Notes under the pieces: generated by a model
What the model saw: only the letters and a program-made list of their open reading frames with translations
What the model was told of the DNA's origin: nothing
The model's database searches: none
Part shown: piece after piece, positions 1 through 8,538 of the stretch
Layout: every line of letters starts with the position of its first letter
How positions within the stretch are numbered: the first letter of the stretch is position 1
Assembly (NCBI GenBank): GCA_032654645.1
Contig: JAULAW010000003.1
Span: 434,001-498,000 of the forward strand
Origin: CAITJF01 sp032654645
GTDB lineage: Bacteria; Pseudomonadota; Gammaproteobacteria; Burkholderiales; Gallionellaceae
Length of the DNA stretch: 64,000 nt
Direction: 5' to 3'
Program-made: the position numbers and the translations under genes

Positions 1-431
1 CCGCCGGAATCTCCGATGGGCTGGGCTTCGGGCACAACGCGCGCGCGGCGCTGATCACGCGCGGGCTGGCCGAGATGACGCGGCTGGGGTTGAGATTGGG
101 TGGGCGCGCGGAAACCCTGGGTGGATTATCCGGGGCAGGCGATTTGATCCTGACTTGCACCGGCGACCTGTCGCGCAACCGCAAGGTCGGCTTGTTGCTG
201 GCGCAGCAGCAGGCCCTGCCGGACATCCTGCGCCAGCTCGGCCATGTGGCGGAGGGCGTGCATACCGTGCGCGAAGTGCATCAGGTGGCGCAACGGCTAG
301 GCGTGGATATGCCGATTAGTGAGGCGGTTTATCGTGTGCTGTACGAAGGCATCCCGGCGGCGAGCGCGGTAGAGGCACTGCTCAACCGCGCGCCCAATGC
401 TGAATTTCACCGGTTAAACCCGCCGCAGTAA
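1..431 (+). CDS. gpsA: Glycerol-3-phosphate dehydrogenase [NAD(P)+], C-terminal part
   Basis: Reduces dihydroxyacetone phosphate to sn-glycerol 3-phosphate for phospholipid synthesis in the cytoplasm. The gene enters from outside the window; the reading frame is open from base 3 and ends with TAA at 429-431. Visible residues carry the helical C-terminal domain signatures of GpsA: GISDGLGFGHNARAAL followed by a GAGDLILTCTGDLSRNR stretch, which in the family forms the substrate/cofactor-binding centre. About 142 codons are present, close to half of a normal GpsA of roughly 330 residues. The N-terminal Rossmann domain is missing only because of the window edge. Nothing abnormal is seen. Confidence 0.93.
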   Translation, partial: AGISDGLGFGHNARAALITRGLAEMTRLGLRLGGRAETLGGLSGAGDLILTCTGDLSRNRKVGLLLAQQQALPDILRQLGHVAEGVHTVREVHQVAQRLGVDMPISEAVYRVLYEGIPAASAVEALLNRAPNAEFHRLNPPQ

Positions 432-455
432 AATATCCCGAAAACAGTTCTTGCC

Positions 456-2171
456 ATGCAATCCAAGCACCTTTCAAGTTTAGTGGGGTTTCTGCTGCTG
501 TATGCAGTGGTCATTCTGGGTTTGTTGGGAACGGGAGAGGAAAAATTCGAGCATCTGCATCTGGTGCTGGATATCAGCAACGGGATTTTGTCGCTGCTGC
601 TGATGCTGTTTCTGTTGGGCGAGCAATATCAAATTCAGCCGAATGCGCGGAAATATCTTGCCATCGGATTTGGCTTCGCCGCCGCGATGGAATTGTTGCA
701 TGCCCTGATCGGTATCGAGTGGAGCGGCTGGTTTGCGTGGGTGCAAACCTATTCCGGCACGTTGCGTCCCGCCACCTGGCCGCCTTCCACCTACGTGTTG
801 CCGTTTGCCTTGGCGTGGGCGTTCTGGCTGATGCGGCGCAACTCCGCGCTGAAACCGGTTGTATTTGCGGCGGGGATCGCGCTGCTGACGGCGGGGTTGC
901 TTGCCCTGTCGCTCGTACTGCCGCGCTATGTGGATACCGGCATATTGGGGATACAGCGCCCGACGCAGGTGCCGTTGCTATTGTTATGGGCGGGTGTCAT
1001 TGCAGCCTATTGGCGCGAGCGCCGCACCCATCCACTGTATGAAGGGCTGGCTTTGATGGGGGTGCTGCTGTTCCTGTCCGATCTGTGCATGTTGTATTCC
1101 ACGTCGCCGCATGAAAAATTCACCATGATGGCGCACGCCGGCAAGATGATCGCCTATACCCTGATGCATGTGATCCAGATGCAAATTGCGGCGGCGGATA
1201 GCCGGGGGCGCGGAGCGGCGGAGGTGGCGCTGCGGGAAAGCGAAAACCGTTTGCGGACAATTTTCGAGGCGGAACCGGAATGCGTAAAAGTCATAGGCCT
1301 CGACGGGCGGCTCCTCGAAATAAACGCTGCGGGCCTCGCCATGCTCGAAGCAGATTCGGTAGAGGAAGTGCGGCGGCACTCTATCTTCGACTTTATTCAT
1401 CCCGAATACCGCGCTCCTTTAGCCGAATTGAACGGGCGCGTGATGGGCGGCGAAAGCGGCATTATGGAATTTGAAATCACCGGGCTCAGGGGCACGCGGC
1501 GCTGGTTCGAAACCCACATTGCGCCCATGCGTGACGCGGGCGGCGAAGTTGCGATGTTGCTCAGCATCACCCGCGACATCACCGGACGCAAAAAAGCCGA
1601 AGAGCAAATTTACCGGTTGGCCTTTTACGACCTGCTCACCGGCCTGCCCAACCGCCGCCTGCTGGGCGACCGGCTGGGCCAAGCGCTCGCCACCAGCAAG
1701 CGCAGCGGCCGCTATGGCGCGCTGATGTTCATGGACCTGGACAACTTCAAACCGCTCAACGATACGCACGGTCACGGCGTGGGCGACTTGCTGCTGGCGG
1801 AAGTGGCGCGCCGCATCGCCGGTTGCGTGCGCGAGGCGGACACTGTCGCGCGTTTCGGCGGCGACGAGTTCGTGGTGATACTCGGCGAGTTGGACGTAGA
1901 TAAAACCGGCTCACTCGCGCAAGCCGGTATCGTCGCGGAAAAAATCCGCGCCAGCCTGGCCGAGCCTTATGTGCTGGTAATCCCGCAGGAGGGCAAAGTC
2001 GAAACCGTTACCGTCGAACACCGTTGCACGTCGAGCATCGGCGCGGTGTTGTTTGTCGGCTACGAAAGCAGCGCGGAAGATATTCTCAAATGGGCGGATA
2101 GGGCGATGTATCGGGCGAAAGCGGGCGGGCGCAATTTGATCCGCTTCTTTGATGCGCCACATTATTTGTAG
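456..2171 (+). CDS. Membrane PAS-GGDEF diguanylate cyclase
   Basis: Probable inner-membrane sensor that makes cyclic di-GMP from two GTP. Residues 1 to about 245 form a set of hydrophobic helices resembling a MASE-type sensor region. A PAS domain follows (about 265-385), then a GGDEF domain (about 395-565). The catalytic GGDEF motif is intact at residues 468-472, and the inhibitory RxxD site (READ, 459-462) lies five residues before it, so product feedback is likely. No EAL domain is present. No strong Shine-Dalgarno precedes the ATG, so the start is moderately certain. The last 82 bp (2085-2166) are repeated at 4739-4820, downstream of the next operon. The cluster at 5.6-9.2 kb contains a likely c-di-GMP-binding pilus ATPase. 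Confidence 0.88.
   Translation: MQSKHLSSLVGFLLLYAVVILGLLGTGEEKFEHLHLVLDISNGILSLLLMLFLLGEQYQIQPNARKYLAIGFGFAAAMELLHALIGIEWSGWFAWVQTYSGTLRPATWPPSTYVLPFALAWAFWLMRRNSALKPVVFAAGIALLTAGLLALSLVLPRYVDTGILGIQRPTQVPLLLLWAGVIAAYWRERRTHPLYEGLALMGVLLFLSDLCMLYSTSPHEKFTMMAHAGKMIAYTLMHVIQMQIAAADSRGRGAAEVALRESENRLRTIFEAEPECVKVIGLDGRLLEINAAGLAMLEADSVEEVRRHSIFDFIHPEYRAPLAELNGRVMGGESGIMEFEITGLRGTRRWFETHIAPMRDAGGEVAMLLSITRDITGRKKAEEQIYRLAFYDLLTGLPNRRLLGDRLGQALATSKRSGRYGALMFMDLDNFKPLNDTHGHGVGDLLLAEVARRIAGCVREADTVARFGGDEFVVILGELDVDKTGSLAQAGIVAEKIRASLAEPYVLVIPQEGKVETVTVEHRCTSSIGAVLFVGYESSAEDILKWADRAMYRAKAGGRNLIRFFDAPHYL
2085..2166 (+). repeat. 82-bp direct repeat, copy 1 (3' end of the diguanylate cyclase gene)
   Basis: This stretch encodes the closing residues KWADRAMYRAKAGGRN and onward of the GGDEF protein. 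It recurs in the same orientation at 4739-4820 with about four mismatches. The two copies bracket the 2.6-kb segment holding the TPR operon. Confidence 0.9.
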
Positions 2172-2278
2172 CCTGCTGGCGCAATACCCGCGACAGGGGA
2201 AAGCTGTGGTTGTAAAGCCGCTGAAACGGCAACAACCACGTTTTAACCAACGGGTATTGGTTCGCCCGAACTAAAAAA

Positions 2279-2304
2279 CCCCTCTCCCGCAGGCGGGAGA
2301 GGGG
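2279..2304. repeat. Perfect 12-bp-stem palindrome
   Basis: CCCCTCTCCCGC (2279-2290) pairs with GCGGGAGAGGGG (2293-2304) across a 2-base loop. The arms resemble the outer arms of the family A repeats elsewhere in the window. It sits downstream of the diguanylate cyclase gene but lacks a T-run, so it is better read as a repeat than as an intrinsic terminator. Confidence 0.8.
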
Positions 2305-2367
2305 TGGGGGTGAGGGGCATAGTGCATGAATCACGCCTCCAATCAGACCAAAGTCCCTCATCCCCAG

Positions 2368-2393
2368 CCCTTCCCCCGCTTGCGGGGGAAGGG
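2368..2393. repeat. Second perfect 12-bp-stem palindrome
   Basis: CCCTTCCCCCGC (2368-2379) pairs with GCGGGGGAAGGG (2382-2393). With 2279-2304 it forms a convergent pair about 65 bp apart, the arrangement of a bipartite repeat. A similar arm occurs at 26578-26602. Confidence 0.8.
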
Positions 2394-2639
2394 AGCAGAT
2401 GAATGTGCGCGCATTGTTTCCTGTTCACGATTTGCCAAGCATATGCTGGGCTTCGTCAGTAACCCGCGCAACGGGCGTATCGTATGATTGGCGCCATTAA
2501 CTGCGGCTAGAAAACGAAGCGCATAGCGCCTGATATTTTCATGCGGCGGCATCGCAAGCCAAACCCCTGCAAAAACGGAGTGCAATTTGCCCATGTGCTA
2601 AACTTTCACTCCATGAATTGCCCTCCCTCACCACAGCAC

Positions 2640-2727
<88 letters not shown>

Positions 2728-2782
2728 GGGTTTGCACCGCTTGACTTAAGTTCCCGCGCTAAGCCCGGCGCGGCGCGCGGCC

Positions 2783-2848
2783 CTCCCTGAACATACCCAC
2801 TGTCCCGCCAGGGGGTTGGGCATTTTTCATTCAATGTTGTTCAGGGAG
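2783..2848 (+). promoter_or_regulatory. Inverted repeat that could sequester the TPR-gene ribosome-binding site
   Basis: CTCCCTGAACA (2783-2793) is perfectly complementary to TGTTCAGGGAG (2838-2848). The right arm contains the AGGGAG Shine-Dalgarno of the gene starting at 2856. In mRNA this 11-bp stem with a 44-base loop would hide the ribosome-binding site. The pairing is read directly; a regulatory role is inferred. Confidence 0.5.
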
Positions 2849-2855
2849 ATAAGAA

Positions 2856-3779
2856 ATGTTTACTGTGTTACCAAGCCGCTTGCTGTTTGCTTTTTTGCTG
2901 TTCGCTATGAACCTTTCCGCTACGTCGGTTGCACGTGCAGACGCGATCGAGAACTGTATTAATTTCCTCGGGGCACAAGACTACTCACGAGCAGAAGGGG
3001 AAGCGCAGCAACTGCTGCAACGTAATGATTTGAATCGAACAGAGAAGCGCTACGCCCAGCTTTGTCTTGGGGTGGCTTATAGCGAACAAGGCCGCGCGCA
3101 TGATGCCTTGTCTGCTTTCCAGCAAGTGGAAGCGCTGTCGCAGACCACAAAGGAACTTGGCGTTGCCTATATCTTTCTCGGTGGAGTCTATTACAAACTC
3201 AATGACTTGGATCGTGCAGAGCTTTATGACCAACGCGCGCTCAAGGCCTCCAAAGAACTAGGCAACATGAATGATGTATCAAAATCGCTCAACAACCTAG
3301 CTTTGGTCGCTCAAAGTCGCGGCGATGTGAAGCGCGCACTGGCGTTGTATCAAGAAGCCCTGGAAATTGTTCCACTCGAGAGGAAGCCAGCAATATTGAA
3401 CAACATTGCTACAATTCATGCGGATCGTAAGGAATATGCCAAGGCAGCAAAAGCTCTTCGTCAAGGGATCACAATCACTCGGAGCAATGGCGATGCACAC
3501 AATACCTCCATTCAGCAGATCAATCTCGGCTATACCTTGCACAAGCAGGGCAAGTTGAAAGACGCGGAAAAAGAGTTGACGGAAGGATACAACGCTATTC
3601 GCCTGATTGGAGATAAGTACTGGGAATCGCAGGCTTGCTGGAAATTGTTTGAGCTTAGCTTTGACCAGAAAAATTTCCCAATGGCACGCGAATGGCTAGA
3701 GAAAGCCGAGGTACTCTATCGTGAAATTGGTGATACTGCGAACGCGGATGCGGCTGCAAATCTGCTGGCTGGAAAGTGA
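2856..3779 (+). CDS. Secreted/periplasmic TPR-repeat protein
   Basis: A 307-residue protein with a clear signal peptide: a hydrophobic stretch ending in a likely ARA cleavage site before Asp29. The rest is built from tetratricopeptide-like helical repeats (for example KSLNNLALVAQSRGDVKRAL and EILNNIATIHADRKEYAKAA type units), which bind proteins or peptides. No catalytic motif is seen. AGGGAG lies 7 bases before the ATG and is part of an inverted repeat. The next gene begins 8 bp after its stop, and that gene overlaps a third, so the three form an operon. The segment is bracketed by direct repeats, suggesting acquisition as a unit. The partner protein is unknown. Confidence 0.8.
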   Translation: MFTVLPSRLLFAFLLFAMNLSATSVARADAIENCINFLGAQDYSRAEGEAQQLLQRNDLNRTEKRYAQLCLGVAYSEQGRAHDALSAFQQVEALSQTTKELGVAYIFLGGVYYKLNDLDRAELYDQRALKASKELGNMNDVSKSLNNLALVAQSRGDVKRALALYQEALEIVPLERKPAILNNIATIHADRKEYAKAAKALRQGITITRSNGDAHNTSIQQINLGYTLHKQGKLKDAEKELTEGYNAIRLIGDKYWESQACWKLFELSFDQKNFPMAREWLEKAEVLYREIGDTANADAAANLLAGK

Positions 3780-3787
3780 GGTGCGAT

Positions 3788-4174
3788 ATGACAACACAAG
3801 AAACCAAAGCAGTTGATGCCAAGAAAGAACATGGGGAGCTGATGGTTGCTGTTGCAACATCAATTTTCATTGGTATTTTTTCCATATTCCTCGACCCGAA
3901 CGCTTTAAAGGTATTTCAAATTTCGGATAATCTAACCATCGTTGGTTACATCATTTTGTGGGGTGTTATGGGTATAGTGGCTATCTGCTTGATGAATGAT
4001 GGGCTGAAACGGATTGGTCGTGCACGCACTTCTGAGCGTAAGGCTTTCCTTTGTGTGCCGGACACAAATTCACTGAATACAACTGCGCAGGATAGTGCGC
4101 TCTATATTCAAATCAATCACGGCAATACCCATATTTCCATCAGCCTTCAACAAGAACAAGGAGAAAATAAATGA
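3788..4174 (+). CDS. Small membrane protein of the TPR operon
   Basis: 128 residues of unknown family. Two hydrophobic segments (about residues 17-34 and 44-67) flank a short loop, followed by a polar C-terminal tail of about 60 residues; two membrane passes are predicted by eye. The ATG at 3788 is chosen over the in-frame GTG at 3776 because GAGG at 3778-3781 is correctly spaced for it. The gene sits between a TPR protein and a periplasmic protein and shares an ATGA overlap with the latter, implying translational coupling. A role as membrane anchor for the flanking periplasmic proteins is possible but only inferred from position. Confidence 0.65.
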   Translation: MTTQETKAVDAKKEHGELMVAVATSIFIGIFSIFLDPNALKVFQISDNLTIVGYIILWGVMGIVAICLMNDGLKRIGRARTSERKAFLCVPDTNSLNTTAQDSALYIQINHGNTHISISLQQEQGENK

Positions 4175-4710
4175 CCAACAAGCTCTTGATCGTATTCGCC
4201 ATGCTGTGCATGGCGATTTCCAATGGTGCTTTTGCCGCCAACGCCGCGCCGTTAGGCCTGGAGCTGGGTGTCGCCAGTTACGCGCAAGTCAAACAACAGG
4301 TGGGCGGCAAGACCTCGCTTGCCGACGCCGGGTCCAACAAGTATTCCGGCGGCAAGATGTTGCAGGGCGATGGCGCGGGGCTGGGTATCGAGGGGCTGTC
4401 CGAAATCACGTTCATTTTCGACAAGACCGACAAGCTGGCGGCGGTGCTGATGACATTGCCCAAGGACAGTTTGCAAAAAACCTTGAGTGCGTTGTCGAAC
4501 AAATACCAGTTGATCGAAAAGCAAGTGCCATTCGTGGGAAACGCTTTCGTTAGGCTGCAACAGGGTGATTCGGTGATCGAGCTCGATGCGCCGCACCTGT
4601 CATTCCAGATGACGGTGAATTACCTGACCAAAAGCCTGAAACAGTCGTTCAATCAGCAGGCCACCGGCGAGCGGGCTGCGAAAGAAAAACGCCAAGCAGA
4701 TTTGTTTTAG
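4171..4710 (+). CDS. Predicted periplasmic protein, third gene of the TPR operon
   Basis: 179 residues with a signal peptide (hydrophobic core, likely cleavage at AFA/ANA near residue 25). The mature part alternates short beta-like segments with charged turns and ends in a lysine-rich tail; no known domain is recognised. Its ATG overlaps the stop of the preceding gene, and AAGGAG precedes the start. It may act with the TPR protein in the envelope, since both are exported and co-transcribed. Function unknown. Its stop is followed 28 bases later by the second copy of the 82-bp direct repeat. Confidence 0.65.
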   Translation: MTNKLLIVFAMLCMAISNGAFAANAAPLGLELGVASYAQVKQQVGGKTSLADAGSNKYSGGKMLQGDGAGLGIEGLSEITFIFDKTDKLAAVLMTLPKDSLQKTLSALSNKYQLIEKQVPFVGNAFVRLQQGDSVIELDAPHLSFQMTVNYLTKSLKQSFNQQATGERAAKEKRQADLF

Positions 4711-4738
4711 AATTTGAACCTATTCATCACGAAGCATC

Positions 4739-4823
4739 CTCAAATGGGCCGACATGGCGATGTATCGGGCGAAAGCGGGCGGGCGCAATTTGATCCGCTT
4801 CTTTGATGCGCCATATTATTAAA
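4739..4823 (+). pseudogene. 3' remnant of a diguanylate cyclase gene (82-bp direct repeat, copy 2)
   Basis: Translation gives KWADMAMYRAKAGGRN and so on to a stop (TAA 4821-4823), the C-terminal end of a GGDEF domain. It matches 2085-2166 at about 78 of 82 positions. No upstream GGDEF coding sequence accompanies it, so it is a truncated copy. The differences (WADMAMY versus WADRAMY) suggest a related gene rather than a fresh duplicate. On the opposite strand the same DNA forms the last 26 or so codons of trmL. Confidence 0.85.
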
Positions 4824-5441
4824 CCCGCACTGGCGCCACGCCTCGAATACAGCCACCGCCACGGTGTTGGACAGATTCAGGCTGCGGTTGTGTGGCAGCA
4901 TGGGCAGGCGCAGGCGCTGCTCAGGCATTAACGATTCCAAGATGTCCGCTGGCAGGCCACGGCTCTCCGGACCGAACAGCAAGGCATCCCCGGCTTGATA
5001 GGACACTTCGTGATAGGCTCGTGCACCCTTGGTGGTAAAAGCAAACAGGCGCCGGGAATCAATAAGTTCGCGTAGCGAAACGTTTGGCCCCTCTCCCTTT
5101 GGGGGATAACCAGCGACTTGCCCGCTTGCGGGCTTAGTCGAATGGCTAGTTGTTCCATCAGGGTTCGGGTGGGGGAGACGCGCAGTGCAACCATCTTCAC
5201 CTTGATTGTCAGGCTGCACTGACCGTCCGGGCAGTGTTTGCAGGCAGGCGGCGAGGTTATCATGCGCGCGCACATTGGCATATTCGTGATAATCCAGACC
5301 GGCACGGCGCAACTGCTTGTCATCCAGCCCGAAACCGAGCGGGCGGATCAAGTGCAGTTGCGCCCCGGTGTTGGCGCACAGGCGGATGATGTTGCCGGTG
5401 TTGGGCGGAATCTCCGGCTGGAACAGGATTACATTAAACAT
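4740..5441 (-). CDS. trmL: tRNA (cytidine(34)-2'-O)-methyltransferase with inserted and appended repeat-derived peptides
   Basis: SPOUT-fold methylase that 2'-O-methylates the wobble base of certain leucine tRNAs. The N-terminus (QPEIPPNTGNIIRLCANTGA), the LLFGPESRGLP loop and RSLNLSNTVAVAVFEAWRQ near the C-terminus are diagnostic and form the knotted SAM site. At 233 residues it is far longer than a usual TrmL of about 155. Two causes are visible: about 50 residues between LQTLPG and RRLFAF come from a family A palindrome (5087-5178), and the last 26 residues after CGF are the reverse complement of a GGDEF-gene fragment. The catalytic core is uninterrupted, so the protein may still work. It diverges from the pilus ATPase gene. 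Confidence 0.87.
   Translation of the reverse strand: MFNVILFQPEIPPNTGNIIRLCANTGAQLHLIRPLGFGLDDKQLRRAGLDYHEYANVRAHDNLAACLQTLPGRSVQPDNQGEDGCTARLPHPNPDGTTSHSTKPASGQVAGYPPKGEGPNVSLRELIDSRRLFAFTTKGARAYHEVSYQAGDALLFGPESRGLPADILESLMPEQRLRLPMLPHNRSLNLSNTVAVAVFEAWRQCGFNNMAHQRSGSNCARPLSPDTSPCRPI
5087..5178. repeat. Family A composite palindrome inside trmL
   Basis: Contains stem-loop 1 at 5115-5139 (stem GCCCGC type with loop TT, flanked by GAC and AGTC) and stem-loop 2 at 5142-5157 (ATGG with CCAT), followed by the CATCAGG end. C/T-rich and G-rich outer arms flank it. The reading frame of trmL stays open across it, coding for THE SHSTKPASG-type peptide also seen in ftsL and the RNase II-family gene. 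Confidence 0.85.
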
Positions 5442-5570
5442 CGGGTATTAAACATATTGGGTTATTGAGCGTCAGGTCTTGTCAGTAGCACAAAAACAGG
5501 CTAACTTCCTCCTGCAATCGGGTGTGTGAACAGAAAACAGGCTGAAATAACAACATTCAGGGAAAACATT

Positions 5571-7274
5571 ATGGCGCGTCCGGAAAAAATTCGCCTCGGT
5601 GATTTGCTGGTGCAACAAAAAATCATTGCACAGGAGCAGCTCATATTGGCGCTGGAGCAGCAGAAGCGTAGCGGGCGCAAATTGGGCCGAGTGCTGGTGG
5701 ACAATGCATTTGTCACCGAAGACCAGATTTCCGAAGCGCTTGCCAAGCAACTCAATATCCCCTACATCAACCTTAAATACTATAACGTCAACCTTGAAAT
5801 TGTCCGCCGCTTGTCGGAGAGCCAGGCACGCCGCTTCCGCACGCTGGCGCTGGAAGAGCGCAGCGGCAAGCTGCTGGTCGGCATGGCTGACCCCACCGAT
5901 CTGTTTGCCTTCGACGAGCTTACCCGCGTCCTGAAACGCGACATCGAACTTGCGGTAGTCACCGAAGGGCAGTTGCTGGAAACCATTGATCGCGTCTATC
6001 GCCGCACCGAAGAAATCTCCGGTTTGGCGCGCGAGCTTTCGGATGAGCTGGGCGACTCCTATGTTGACTTCGCTGCAATGGGCGAAACGGCGGGCCTCGA
6101 AGAGGCGCCGGTGGTCAAGCTATTGCAGACCGTGTTCAATGATGCCACGCAGGTTCGCGCCTCGGATGTCCACATCGAACCACAGGAAGCACGTTTGCAG
6201 ATCCGCTTCCGCATCGACGGCATGCTGCATCTGCAGACTGAGGCGGACAGCAAAATCGCCCCCGCGCTGGTGCTGCGCCTGAAGCTGATGTCCGGGCTGG
6301 ATATTTCGGAAAAGCGCCTGCCGCAGGATGGCCGCTTCAATGTGCTGGTGCGTGGCCAGGCGGTAGACGTGCGTATCTCCACCATGCCCACGCAATACGG
6401 CGAATCGGTGGTGATGCGCCTGCTTAACCAGGGCGCCAGTTTTCTTACGCTGGACAAGCTGGGTATGCCGCCGGACATGCTCAAGCGCTTCCGCGAAATC
6501 ATCCGGCGCAGCAGCGGCATGGTGCTGGTCACAGGGCCGACCGGCAGCGGCAAAACCACCACGCTGTATGCCGGGCTGGCGGAGATCAACACCATAGACC
6601 AGAAAATCATCACCGTGGAAGACCCGGTGGAATATCGTCTGCCGGGCATCAATCAGGTGCAGGTGAACGAGAAGATTGACCTGACTTTTTCGCGCGTGTT
6701 GCGTTCGGCCTTGCGCCAGGATCCGGACGTGATCCTGGTGGGCGAAATGCGCGATGCGGAAACCGCGCAGATCGGATTGCGCGCGTCCATGACCGGGCAC
6801 CTGGTGTTCTCCACCCTGCATACGCGCGATGCCGCCGGCACCCTGTTCCGCCTGGTCGATATGGGTACGCCAAAATATATGGTGGCTTCCTCGGTGCAGG
6901 TGGTGCTGGCGCAGCGCCTGTTGCGCCGCATATGCGACAGTTGCAGCGAACCGCATACTCCCACTCCGCAGGAAATCGAATGGCTGGAGCATGAAGGCAT
7001 CCGACGCGAGCAGTGGGGCGCCATGGTGCACGGGCGCGGCTGCTCGCATTGCAACGGCACCGGCTATCGTGGTCGTCTGGGCGTCTACGAAATGCTGGAG
7101 ATGACCCAACCTCTGGCGGAAGCTGCCGCACACCACGATTCCAACCATTTCATGCAGGCCGCGCGCGAGAGCATGCGGGGTAAAACCTTGCTTGACCACG
7201 CGCTGGAACAGATGAAGCAAGGGCATACTTCAGTGGCGGAAATCATGCGCATCAGCAACCAGGTGGAAGACTGA
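5571..7274 (+). CDS. mshE: MSHA/type IV pilus-type assembly ATPase with MshEN domain
   Basis: Cytoplasmic hexameric ATPase that powers pilus extension or type II-like secretion. The N-terminal region (about residues 5-150) has the MshEN pattern, RLGDLLVQQKIIAQEQLILA and KLGRVLVDNAFV, the known cyclic-di-GMP-binding motif of MshE. The ATPase core has Walker A GPTGSGKTTT (from residue 322), a Walker B-like DPDVILVGEMRD and a four-cysteine zinc motif (CDSC ... CSHC). The ATG at 5571 is chosen for its AGGGA 8 bases upstream; an in-frame GTG at 5526 is less likely. It heads a compact cluster with a platform protein and a pseudopilin. Confidence 0.9.
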   Translation: MARPEKIRLGDLLVQQKIIAQEQLILALEQQKRSGRKLGRVLVDNAFVTEDQISEALAKQLNIPYINLKYYNVNLEIVRRLSESQARRFRTLALEERSGKLLVGMADPTDLFAFDELTRVLKRDIELAVVTEGQLLETIDRVYRRTEEISGLARELSDELGDSYVDFAAMGETAGLEEAPVVKLLQTVFNDATQVRASDVHIEPQEARLQIRFRIDGMLHLQTEADSKIAPALVLRLKLMSGLDISEKRLPQDGRFNVLVRGQAVDVRISTMPTQYGESVVMRLLNQGASFLTLDKLGMPPDMLKRFREIIRRSSGMVLVTGPTGSGKTTTLYAGLAEINTIDQKIITVEDPVEYRLPGINQVQVNEKIDLTFSRVLRSALRQDPDVILVGEMRDAETAQIGLRASMTGHLVFSTLHTRDAAGTLFRLVDMGTPKYMVASSVQVVLAQRLLRRICDSCSEPHTPTPQEIEWLEHEGIRREQWGAMVHGRGCSHCNGTGYRGRLGVYEMLEMTQPLAEAAAHHDSNHFMQAARESMRGKTLLDHALEQMKQGHTSVAEIMRISNQVED

Positions 7275-7299
7275 AAATGGTTTCCGGCAGGAATTTCTG

Positions 7300-8535
7300 A
7301 TGGCCGTATTCGCCTACAAGGGAAGAAGCACGCGCGGCGATTTGGTGCAGGGCACACTGGATGGCCCCGATACAGGCGCCATTGCCGACCAACTGTTCCG
7401 CATTGGCATTACGCCCACCGAGATCAAGCCATCCGGTGGCGTGCGCACCGCGAATGCCAAGAACCCATCGCTGTGGCGTGCATTGAGCGCGAAGAAAATC
7501 GAGCCGCTGGATTTGATGCTGTACAGCCGCCAGATGTATACCCTGCTCAAAGCGGGGGTGCCTATCATGCGCGCGCTGGCAGGCTTGCAGGAATCTTCGC
7601 AAAACCCTGCCTTTGCCGCCGTTTTGCAGGATTTGCGCGAAAGCCTGGACAGCGGGCGGGAACTCAGCATCGCGATGCGGCAACATCCAAAAATATTTTC
7701 GCCGTTCTACATCAGCATGGTGCAAGTCGGAGAAATGAGCGGTACGCTTGATGAAACTTTCCTGCGCCTGTATGACCATCTTGAGTTCGAGAAGCAGATG
7801 AGCGAGAGCATCCGCGGTGCGTTGCGCTACCCGATGTTTGTGGTGGTGGCCATGGTGGTTGCCATCGTAATCGTGAACCTGTTTGTCATTCCGGCGTTTG
7901 TAAAAGTATTCGAAAGCTTTCACAGCGAATTGCCATTGCTCACAAGGATGCTCATCGGCTTCTCCGGATTCATGGTGAATTTCTGGCCATTTCTGCTGGC
8001 GATGACAATTGGCGCAGTGGTGGGTTTCCGCGTGTATACCAATACGCCGGACGGCAAGTATAAATGGGACAAATACAAATTCCATATTCCCATCGCGGGG
8101 AAAATCATCTTCAAGGGAACGCTGGCGCGGTTTGCGCGCAGCCTGGCGCTGGCCTTCAAGAGCGGCATTCCCATTGTTCAGGGATTGACTACGGTCGGCA
8201 TGGTGGTGGACAACGAATTCATGCGCGCCCGCGTCGAACAGATGCGTGACGGCGTCGAGCGCGGCGAAAGCATATTGCGCACCGCGCTGGCGACCGGCGT
8301 GTTCACTCCGACGGTATTGCAGATGATTGCAGTGGGTGAGGAAACGGGCGATATGGACGGCTTGATGTTCGAGGTTGCCGACATGTACCAGCGCGAGTTG
8401 GAGTACGAAGTGAAAACACTCAGCCAGCAGATCGAGCCCATCATGATCGTTGCGCTGGGTATCATGGTGTTAATTCTGGCGCTGGGTGTCTTCCTGCCGA
8501 TATGGGATTTGGGCAAGGCAGCGTTGCACAAATAA
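7300..8535 (+). CDS. mshG: MshG/PilC/GspF-type inner-membrane platform protein
   Basis: Polytopic membrane protein on which pilus subunits are assembled, partner of the ATPase encoded just upstream (25-bp gap). 411 residues with two T2SSF domains: one around residues 70-195 (SRQMYTLLKAGVPIMRAL, QVGEMSGTLDETFLRL) and a second around 275-400 (FARSLALAFKSGIPIVQGL, VGEETGDMDGLM). Hydrophobic helices follow each domain. Length and order match the family. It is most like the MSHA branch because its neighbours are mshE-like and a pseudopilin, but PilC or GspF naming would also be defensible. Confidence 0.88.
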   Translation: MAVFAYKGRSTRGDLVQGTLDGPDTGAIADQLFRIGITPTEIKPSGGVRTANAKNPSLWRALSAKKIEPLDLMLYSRQMYTLLKAGVPIMRALAGLQESSQNPAFAAVLQDLRESLDSGRELSIAMRQHPKIFSPFYISMVQVGEMSGTLDETFLRLYDHLEFEKQMSESIRGALRYPMFVVVAMVVAIVIVNLFVIPAFVKVFESFHSELPLLTRMLIGFSGFMVNFWPFLLAMTIGAVVGFRVYTNTPDGKYKWDKYKFHIPIAGKIIFKGTLARFARSLALAFKSGIPIVQGLTTVGMVVDNEFMRARVEQMRDGVERGESILRTALATGVFTPTVLQMIAVGEETGDMDGLMFEVADMYQRELEYEVKTLSQQIEPIMIVALGIMVLILALGVFLPIWDLGKAALHK

Positions 8536-8538
8536 CAG

